The notes beneath the pieces were generated by a model. It did not search any database, had not been told where the DNA came from, and saw only the letters and a program-made list of their open reading frames with translations. Positions 49,920 to 58,256 of a stretch of DNA of 58,256 nucleotides are shown one piece after another (the first letter of the stretch is position 1; every line of letters begins with the position of its first letter). The DNA lies in NCBI GenBank assembly GCA_030267965.1, contig BRYA01000296.1:1-58256 (forward strand), written 5' to 3'. The translations under genes and the position numbers were made by a program. The stretch comes from Triparma columacea. Taxonomy: Eukaryota > Sar > Bolidophyceae > Parmales > Triparmaceae.

Positions 49920-52900
49920 TCACACATCCGTAAGCCTCAGCCTCGGTAGCACGTTCATGCTCTGTAGTTCCTGGAAGAGGAGCTTGCAAGCATAGGGCAG
50001 CCTGATATCGACCACCTTCTCCCCGTCCCTGCAGAACTGACACCAGTTCTTGTACTGCAGCAGCCCGCACTTCATGCAGACGTTCGCCGTAAAGGCGTCA
50101 CTGGCGGTCATCAGCCTCTCCATAATGAGGTTGCTCGCCCCGAAGGCGATCAAACAGTCCCTTTCCATCTCCCCCAACCTCAAGCCTCCGTCCCTGCTCC
50201 TACCCTCGGTGGGCTGGCGGGTTAGAACGGCCCTGGGCCCCTTGGCCCTCGCGTGCATCTTGTCCAACACCATGTGCTTCAGCTTCTGATAGAACACGGG
50301 GCCGGTAAAAATGTACGCGTCGAGGGGATTTCCAGAAGTGCCGGAGTACAGTGGGTCCTTCCCGCTGTAATTGAACCCGTTCGCAATCAGAGCCTTGGCC
50401 GCGGCCTCAGCAGTGTCTGCGTTCCCCTCAAGCTCCCCAAAGGCGCTCGCGTACGCCTGCCTCCCCTCGAACACCCCAGCCTTCCCGACCACGAGCTCAA
50501 GGAGCTTTCCGACCGTCATTCTACTAGGGAACCCGTGAGGGTTCATAATGAGGTCAGGGCAGGTGCCGTGGTCGTCGAAGGGCATGTCGGCCTGCTCGAC
50601 AATTATTCCGCAAACACCCTTCTGCCCGTGCCTACTACTGAACTTATCTCCGACCTCAGGCCTCCTCGTCTGCCTCAGGCAAATCTTGATGAGGTGGCTT
50701 TCGTTCTCGTTGCTCGTCAAAATGACTTTGTCAACGTAGCTTTTCACGTTGCTCTTGTATAGCACAGGGGTCGGTCTGGTCGGGGTCTCCTGCTCCCCAG
50801 GGATTATCATTTGACCGTTGGCGTCAACTGCACTCGTGACGTCCTTGGGGCTTGACTTGTTGACGAGGACAGAGAGGGGGTCGATCTCCGTTCCGACGCT
50901 CACGATGCCGTCGCTATCCAAATCCTTATATCTCTTGTACTTCTTGTCGTTCACGCCGTCATGGAACATTGAAACGTCGGGGGGCTCCTCCAAGCAGTCT
51001 CGGGTTCCATTGGGGAACTTCCTCAGAGCGCACTGCTGCTTCTTGAGGACCATGCACCTCCCGAAGCCCCTGTCAATGGAGGCCTTGTTAAGAACGATGG
51101 CATCCTCGATATCGTAACCGGAGTAGCTCATCACGGCGATACAGGCATTCTGCCCCCCGGGAATGTTGTCGAAGTTGACGAGGTCGAGTGTGCGGGTCTT
51201 GACCATGGGCTTCATGGGATAGACCATCGTGTAGATGAGGGAGTCGATGCGCTCGTATTGGTTCATGCTAACGGTTCCCATGGCCTGCTTACCCATCGCT
51301 GATTGATAGGTGTTACGAGGCGACTGGTTGTGATGGGGGAAGGGGATCAGCCCAGCGACGACGCCCAGGAGCGTCAGCGGATCGATCTCGAGGTGCGTGT
51401 GCTTCGAGCTCAGGTCCTTCTCTGTCACAGCCACCAAGCAGTTGTTCTCCTCGTTTACATCGACGTACTCCACGACACCCTGCTTGAGCAGGTCCTGGAT
51501 GTTGGTGATTCCCATGCTCAAGGCCTCGAGGTGCACCTGAGTCAACTTCGTCTTTCCGTCCTCAATCACAAGCAGGGGCCTGCACACCCGACCGCCGTCG
51601 CTCGCAATGTGGACCGTCTTCTGTTTCTTGTGCAGATAAACGCTGACAAACTCCCCGACCATGCCCCTCCTCCTCATGATCCTGAGCTGCTTGACCAGCT
51701 TTTTCGGGTGCAAGTGCGCCCCAAGCACCAGACCGTTGAGGAGCACAAGGTAGGACTTGGGGTCGTTTATCTCCCAGCCCGTGAGGCTCGCAATGTCGAC
51801 GACCCCGCAGTCGTAGCACAGCCTCTTGACGGGTTCAACCTCCTCGTCAGTGGTAACGTGGGAGAGAAGGGCGAGGTTCTTGACGAGCCCGCAGGCCTCT
51901 CCCTCGGGGGTGTCGGCAGGGCAGAGCATGCCCCACTGCGACGGCTGTAGGGAGCGGGGACCCGACACCTTCCTGGTCTTCTCAAACTGCGAGTTGACCC
52001 TGGTCATCATGCCGAGAGCCGAGATGTAGCTGAGCCTGCTCAAGACCTGCGTGACTCCAGCCCTGTCCATGCGGAATCGCTTGAGCACCCAGTTACCCGT
52101 GCTTATCGCCGTCACCATTCCCTGAGTGATGAGGTCATGTCTGAAGCACTTGGTGACGTCGAACGCCGCGGCGCGGTTGGGCTTCGAGAGGACCATGTCG
52201 GCCTCCTTCTTGAGGACCTTGTTGAAGTGTTTGAACAGGTCCTCGAAGAGAAGCGACAGGAGCTGCCCGGCTAGCTCGAGCCTTTTGTTCCCGTAGTAGT
52301 CCTTATCGTCGAGCTTGGCCTTCCCAACAGAGACAAGCAGGATGCGCCTCATTACATGACCGATGTAAATGCACTTGGGCCTGAAGTCAAAGTTTTTCAC
52401 CGGCACGTGGCTCAACACGACGTTCGCCAGCACCTCCCTCGCCTCATCCTCTGGATTCACCGGTCTCCTGAACCAGTTACCCCTGCTCCTCCCCCCCCCG
52501 CTCGCCAGCCCCGTCCTCTTGTCCGGGCTCCTTATTTTCAGCCCTACGTACTTGAGAGCCTGCCTCTGCGTCTTTATCCCCAGCTTGTCGCAGTCCTCCA
52601 GGCTCAGGGCCATCTGGTCGATGATCTCCTTTTCATCCCCCACCATCTGCACAATCTCCTGGTCGTTTGCCATGCCCATGGCCTTAAGAACGAGCACGAT
52701 CGGAATGTCCTCCCCAAGGGTGTTGTTTTTCATGTAGAGCTTGCCTGACTTGAGAACGATGTTGCAGCGGGACTTACGTTCGTGCGTGGAAGACGTAATG
52801 GAGGCGCTGAGGCACTTCTTATTGTCCTCTTCGATGATGACCCTGTTCTTGCTCAGCTGCTCCTGCATAAGGATCACCTTCTCTACCCCCTTGATCACGA

Positions 52901-54130
52901 AGTACCCCCCAGGGTCGTACGGACACTCCTTCATGGACGCGAGCTGGGACTCAGACTTATCCTTCAGCACGCACTTGGTCGAGCGGAGCATGACGGGCAT
53001 GCGGCCTATTTGGACCCCGTTCTTCTTCACACGCTGCTTACCCCTGACGTAGATGATGTTGACATAGATGGGGGCGGAGTACGTACAGTCGCGGAGCCGG
53101 CACTGGAAGGGAGTGGAAGCGGTGGAGAGGTAGGAGTCGTCCTCCACGTTTGGCTCTCCAACCCAGCAGTCGGTGTAGCGGAGGAAGAAGTTGGGGTCTT
53201 GTTCGGATCTGATTTCGCAGGCCGAGGGGGACTTTACGATTTTTTTGATTTCGACTGTGACGAAGTGGTTGAAAGAGTCGATGTGCTGGCGCATGAGACC
53301 GCGCATGCGGAGGAAGTGGGGAAGGAGACGCCACTTGTCGCGGAGTGTTGGGATGGGGGCGTCCACGGGGGTGGGGTTGTGGGCTTCCCTCTCCTCCCCA
53401 CTCTGCTTTTTCTCTTCCTCCATCTTCATCTCCTTCTCAATCATGATACTCCTAGCCTGCTCATTCACGCTCCCCCCCTTCAAGTCCACCGCGTGAACGT
53501 GATCAAACCCTTCCTTCGGGAAGGGGTTGCTTCCCACCGCCCCCCCGTACACTGGTTTGCAGCGGTATTCTATCTCCGCCTCCATGTTCATCCTCTCGTA
53601 CGCCTTCGCGAGGAACTCATCAGAACTATCACTGCCATTGACGCCATTGGCACTATCTCCCTCCTCGACCTTTACAGCAGACAGGGACGTTGGCCCATCT
53701 GCTCCTGGAGGTTTAGCCCGGCACTTATTTTTGTTGAAGTACGGGTAGTATGGGAGCTGTGGAAGATAAAGAGAGGCAAGTGTGGGGTAAGTTGTTTAAT
53801 ACGTATGAGCTTGACACGGTCATGAGGTTGAGACGGTCATGAGGTTGAGCAGATCATCCACCTGGTCATCCACCTTCCTCTTCTCTTGTTCCCATGATCT
53901 CTCTGGTCCTCCAACTCCTTCCTAGAATCATCGAGCAATACTATCCAACTATCAACCTTCTCCACTCTCCCCTTCAGCCCCCCCCTACCCCCCCCCTCTC
54001 CCCCCTCTCTCCCTACCTTGTTGGTTTGCTTCGTGAGCCCATCGATCTTTGTGTTTTGTTTTGCAATAGGGTCTGCCTTAGTAGCGGAAGTTGACGCTCC
54101 ACCAGTTGACCGTTGTCTTCTTGACGGCAT
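49920..54130 (-). CDS. RNA polymerase III second-largest subunit (RPC2)
   Basis: Two exons (54130-54017 and 53756-49920) give 1316 residues. Past a novel N-terminal extension of about 130 residues, the sequence follows the Rpb2 family and specifically the Pol III member. Diagnostic stretches are GLMRQHIDSFNHFVTVEIKKI, CRLRDCTYSAP, IGRMPVMLRSTKCVL, ECPYDPGGYFVIKGVEKVIL, PSQWGMLCPADTPEGEACG and GDKFSSRHGQKGVCG near the active site. A C-terminal zinc ribbon CMKCGLLQYKNWCQFC follows. RPC2 forms the catalytic cleft with RPC1 and transcribes 5S rRNA, tRNAs and U6. POLR3B is about 1130 residues, so the extension is notable. The long exon 2 has no other intron. A 253-base intron separates exon 1. Confidence 0.94.
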
Positions 54131-54288
54131 ATTAGACTTTCCTTTAATTTCTTAGCTATTAAGATTAATGATTTGACAACAAAGGATTGGATGGGGATGG
54201 CTGGGCTTGGGGCTGGAATCTGGATGGGCCTGGGATTGGAACTGGATTGTTTCGGAAAAGTGCAAACGGCCTTAAACGGGCTAAAAAC

Positions 54289-56696
54289 ATGAGCGAAATC
54301 CTACAATTCGTTGAACGCGAGCGTCTATCCCTTTCAAACAAGCTCGACGACAGCGCCCAATGGCTCGACTCGTTCTCCCACACTATGGGCCACCAAGCCA
54401 CCCCCCCCCCCCCTCCAAACGATCGAACCATGGGAGGTGAAAGACAAGGCGGGGTCGACGGGGACGGAGAGCCGCAGAGAGATGGGCCTCCCTCGCGACT
54501 AGGATCCCCTTCGGGATCGTCGCCGCGCAACTTTGGCCCCCCGAGCCCCTCTCCTCACCCTGTCGGCAGTTGGCATTCTGGCCCTTCGACCTATGACGAC
54601 ATTGAGAGGGCGAAGATGAAGTTGAAGGGGAGTATCGAGACTTTCAAAGCCAAGGTCGACGACTTGAAGGACGAGGCTGCTAGCAGGGCTGGCTCTGGGG
54701 AGTGGGGTGGGTCGCCTGGGTACGGTCGTCTGCCCAGGGAGCACTACCAGCAGCAGCAGCAGCACCAGCAGGACCACAGCACCCGGCCGCAGAGCGCTTC
54801 GTACGAAACTCCTCACACGCTTAATGTCGAAACTTACGCCGCTCAGTACGGAGGAGGTCACGACAACCCAAGATTGAGAGTCTCCACAGCACAACGCTCT
54901 GGGAACGCGGTTGAGGACAAGGTTAAGGGAGAGATGAAAAGACTGATGGGGAAGGTTAAGAAGGAGGTCGCTTTGGAGAGGGAAAACGTTGAGGACAAGA
55001 TGAAGAGGTGAGAAGGAGGGAGGAAGGAGTGAAGCTGGTTGGCTGGTCGGCTGGTTGGTTGTCCTCGCCCTCCTCGCCCTCTAGCTATCCTGTAGCCAAC
55101 TCCTTCGTTCATCGCTTCGTCCTCCCCGCTTCTCTCAGGTACGCAATTAAGGAGACCGAGAAGAAGCTGAATGAGATGCGCAGGGGCCACGTCGAGGAGC
55201 TCGAGAAAGTCCTCGGGGAGACTCTGACGACGGTGGGGGGAAGCTTGGTCAGCCACGACACGAAACAGATCATGCAGCTCAGGGAGGCGCTGGAGAGCAA
55301 AAGGGACGAAATGCTGGTGCAGCAGAGGGACAACATTTACGCCAAGCTTGAGGTGGCGGTGAGGAGCTTGGAAAGGGAGCACCATCATAGGATGAAGAAC
55401 TTGATGGAAGAGGCCGAGTTGAATGCAAGGAGCGAGATGATGAGCAGACTGGAGATCAAGGAGAAGGAGTTCAAGCTGATGATGGCCACGGAGGAGCTGA
55501 GGGAGAGCATAGAGGAGAAAATCAGGGAGATTAAGGAGGAGAACGAGAAGGAGAAGAGCAGGGTCTTCGGGGAGCTCGCAGTTGCGCTGGAGAACGGGGC
55601 GAAGAGGAACATCGAGCAGCTGAAGACGAGGCTCGAAACCAACCTGGAAACCAAGGTGAACAATCTCCAGATGCACACGGACAAGGTTGTCGGGGAGGCC
55701 ATGGAGAGCCTTGCGACCGAGATCCTCGACAGCGAGAGGCAGGAGCTCAACGAGATCAAGGTCCAGAGCGAGCAGCAAAGGGTGGAGGCGATGAACCAAA
55801 CAAGGAACGAGGGCACCAAGGCAATTGACGACGCCGTTACAAAGGAGAAGGCGAGGGTCAGGAGGAGGAGGGACCTCCGGGTCAAGGAGCTCAGGGAGGA
55901 GCTCCAGAGGAGGACGATGGCCGACCTTCAGGAGCTGGAGGAGGCGATGCAGGAGGACGTGAAGACGGCAGAATCGCTCATGATCGACTCGGTCAAGAGT
56001 GGGCTGGCGCAGACGCTGCAGCACGCGGCGGAAGAGCACGGAGAAAGAGTAGTGGTCGATGAGAAGATGATCGAGGATTTGACGAGGAGATTGAGGGAGA
56101 AGCAGATGGCGGTCGTAAAGGAACTCCCAGGGTTCATGAACAACTTCAGGCTCAGGGCGGTAGGGGAATCGGGGATCCGGTCCGGGAGCGCGGAGTTCTC
56201 GGTCAACAGGGGGGAGCTCGAGGCGGTGGAGGGTAACATGGGGGCAGGAAGGACTGCCATGGCGCTGAACAAATTGGCAGAGAAGTTCGAACTGCTGGAG
56301 AAGAGGAACGAGGAGGCAAGCAAGGCGCTGGCGAAGATTGTGGGGGAGACCAAGAGCCTGAAGAAGACGCTCCGGCAGGTCGACGAGGAGACGTACGCAA
56401 AGTTCTACAACAAGGGAGATTTTGCGACTGGGGCCAAGTTCCTGGACGACAGCACCGTGGTGAACAAGAAGGATGTCATCGACAACATACTTGACAACAC
56501 CTTCAAGACCCTGGCGGTCAACGGGGGGTTCGAGGATTTGGCTGAGGAGAGGAGTGGGGGGGCGAGGAAAGGGGCATGCAGGAAGTGCAAGAAGCTTTAC
56601 AAGGTCAACGGCGAGCTTTTGAAGGAGATTAATTTATATCAGGGGAGGGACGAGGGAGGTAAGGGCGGGGTGAGCGGGTACGAAGACGACTTGTAG
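54289..56696 (+). CDS. Long coiled-coil protein, unrecognised
   Basis: Two exons (54289-55007 and 55139-56696, phase 2 intron of 131 bases) give 758 residues. An in-frame TTG at 54187 was rejected for the ATG at 54289. The first 240 residues mix a short helix (MSEILQFVERERLSLSNKLD) with Pro/Ser/Gln-rich sequence. From about 225 to 530 there is an almost continuous Glu/Lys/Arg coiled coil. A second helical block (about 590-660) precedes a C-terminal segment that includes CRKCKKLYKVNGELL. The layout resembles mitofilin or filament-type scaffolds, but I see no diagnostic domain. It is divergent from RPC2, with 158 bases between the ATGs. Confidence 0.75.
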
Positions 56697-56776
56697 TGTT
56701 ATATAGTGTGTTATTTTTTTACTGTACAAAGTTCTTTCTTCTTAGTAAATGTGTGTTGTGGGGTGGCGTGGGCTTT

Positions 56777-57590
56777 TCACCTTCTGCCAGCCTTGCCCTT
56801 GGGTTTCTTCTTAAGGATGCGGTCGAGGGCGCCCGACTTTTGCAGTCCAATGATTCCCGATCCAGTCGGTCCTGATAGGCAGATGAGGAGCGAAGCGGGG
56901 AGGATCAAATGATGTTAGAACTTTTCCTTCGCTCATTACAACAGAATTATGCTCATCTTTAGGGTCAACATTTCAGTTCACCTCTCGTCCGCTCTCACCT
57001 CCGGTTGCGAATCCTCCCTGGTACTCTTTCTTCACAAAGAGCTTAGGCAGTGCAGTGGAACCCGTCATTTCCCCTAGCGCGACGCGCTTCTCAGACTCCG
57101 CTGGCATCATGGCGAACCACTCTGCGCCCAGTTCGATAACCTTTACATCATACTCGCTAAGAGCGTCCAGGGCCTGGGTCGAGAAAGGGGACCAGGCGTA
57201 AGTGTAAATAACAGCGCTATTGCGACTTAGCTCATCCTGAATGTCATCGCGGACGTCGTCGGAGTTGAAGCGGAAAGGGGAACCGATCACCTCCCCAAAG
57301 AGGCCCAACACAGCGGCCTGAACCTTGGCCTCGAGGGAGAAGGGGATGGAGAGAAGAGACATTCCCTTTCCTGCGATCCCAATCACGCCACCATCAAAGA
57401 GAGATGAGAGGGAGGGGAGGGAGGGGATGGTCGGGGTCGAACCAAATGCTACTGACTTCTTCACACCGCTAGATCGGGCACGGGCTCTTTCACCTGCAGA
57501 AAGTGTTGGCGCTGGTGTTTTGAGGGATAAGACCGTTTGGGACATAATGAGGAGAAGACTAAGGAGAGCAATCGACGATAGAGAGTTCAT
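56777..57590 (-). CDS. Glutaredoxin-like protein lacking both active-site cysteines
   Basis: Two exons (57590-56999 and 56871-56777, phase 1) give 228 residues. An N-terminal hydrophobic segment (SIALLSLLLIMSQTVLS) is a likely signal peptide. After a linker of about 90 residues the glutaredoxin fold appears: SAVIYTYAWSPFSTQALDAL, DVKVIELGAEW, GEMTGSTALPKLFVKKEYQGG, then GIIGLQKSGALDRILKK. The position of the CPYC/CGFS motif reads SPFS, so both redox Cys are Ser. The TALP cis-Pro site and GG glutathione-site turn are kept. The family reduces disulfides or binds Fe-S clusters; this copy is probably non-catalytic and might be structural or substrate binding. Plastid location is possible but lacks the Phe motif. 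Confidence 0.82.
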
Positions 57591-58091
57591 GGGAGGCTTG
57601 TGTGGGAGAAAGCGAAGGAGTCGGGATGGAAGTGTGAGTGCTTTGGGGTCTATAGGTGAACAAACGAGGAAATAAGGTTTATTTTACGTAGAACGATTTT
57701 GTTAAAGGAGATTAGAGCACAAATCACGCCAGCTCACATAATATCAAGTTGGAAATAGGAGAATTACAAATTTGCTAATTTTCTGACTCCCTACAATAAT
57801 TTGCTTAAATCTGACTCGATCTGAAACGGCCTCGAATGACACCAAAAAAGAAGTGACGGGCAGCTATAAGGTATATTTACTTGGTGACATCACAAAAAAG
57901 TTACGTCGATGCCGATGATACCTCCTTTTACCTCATTTCTTCCTATAAAAATAGTCTAAGAGCAATTCATGGACGCTTATAGGTAGATTCAGTGGATGCT
58001 GGTAAGATTTACGCCGTATTCTTCCTAATCCTAAAATGTTTTAAGACTTTCAACCCTGCAACATGCCAAAATCCAACAATATTGATTCTGA
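57591..58091. other. Intergenic region, nothing recognised
   Basis: A/T-leaning spacer upstream of the glutaredoxin-like gene. No coding frame or RNA gene is seen. Confidence 0.45.
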
Positions 58092-58256
58092 TTTGGGCCC
58101 ATTTTTGAGTTGAGGAGGGACGAAGAGACCATCTGGAGGGACCTCGTCTTCATGGGGTACGACAGGAACATGCGGCTCCTCTTCGCCAGGACCTGCATCA
58201 TGGCGATTCATTCCGAGGACAACTTCGAGCTCCACCCCAACGCGTTTGACGCGGAC
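58092..58256 (+). CDS. Partial unknown coding sequence at right edge
   Basis: A plus-strand frame open from 58092 to the edge reads as ordinary protein (FELRRDEETIWRDLVFMGYD, then an Arg/Leu helix and an acidic end). The 5' boundary is unclear: TGA at 58089-58091 precedes it, so translation may begin at an exon acceptor, or downstream at the ATG at 58134. No family is recognised. Confidence 0.4.

Overview
This is nuclear DNA of a eukaryote with compact, intron-bearing genes on both strands. I can support about 30 protein genes, one 5S rRNA gene and one SECIS element. Introns are mostly 65-260 bases, open with GTGAG, and often end after C-rich tracts. A nucleus-encoded bacterial-type sigma-70 factor implies a plastid. 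The sigma factor and the selenoprotein next to it both begin with a signal peptide followed by a Phe, the usual mark of import into complex red-lineage plastids. The best guess is therefore a photosynthetic stramenopile alga; the species cannot be named from the sequence. Two runs of N (119 and 51 bases) mark assembly gaps.

Layout. 1-5.4 kb: an edge fragment on the minus strand abutting a truncated glutamine amidotransferase, a CCHC zinc-knuckle protein and a PP4 regulatory subunit R2 homologue. 5.5-13.5 kb: a serine carboxypeptidase, a myristoylated cyclic-nucleotide-binding/RGS protein, two unrecognised proteins and a WIPI/Atg18 PROPPIN. 13.8-20.2 kb: a nine-finger C2H2 array, a BspA-type leucine-rich repeat protein, RMI1 and a START-like protein. 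20.8-33.2 kb: gamma-glutamyltranspeptidase, a cell-surface protein with duplicated Cys modules, the checkpoint clamp subunit HUS1, a poly-Q coiled-coil protein and a sugar-phosphate cyclase of the dehydroquinate synthase fold. 33.7-43.2 kb: an ankyrin-MYND protein, 5S rRNA, a B-box/C2/C2/FKBP membrane protein, a four-EF-hand protein, an RNF5-like E3 ligase and a small EF-hand protein. 43.4-58.3 kb: a PRXL2-type selenoprotein with its SECIS, the plastid sigma factor, an SV2-like MFS transporter, RNA polymerase III subunit RPC2, a coiled-coil protein, a Cys-less glutaredoxin-like protein and an edge fragment.

These are mostly unrelated housekeeping and signalling genes, not an operon-like system. 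Several neighbours share short intergenic regions: convergent pairs have 3' ends 40-190 bases apart, and divergent pairs have likely shared promoters (RPC2/coiled-coil, PROPPIN/zinc finger, unknown TM/gap gene). The strongest discovery candidates are the Sec-encoding TGA plus SECIS at 43.8-44.4 kb, recurrent intron ends suggesting an introner-like family, the long cyclase at 30.5-33.2 kb, and several unusual domain combinations.
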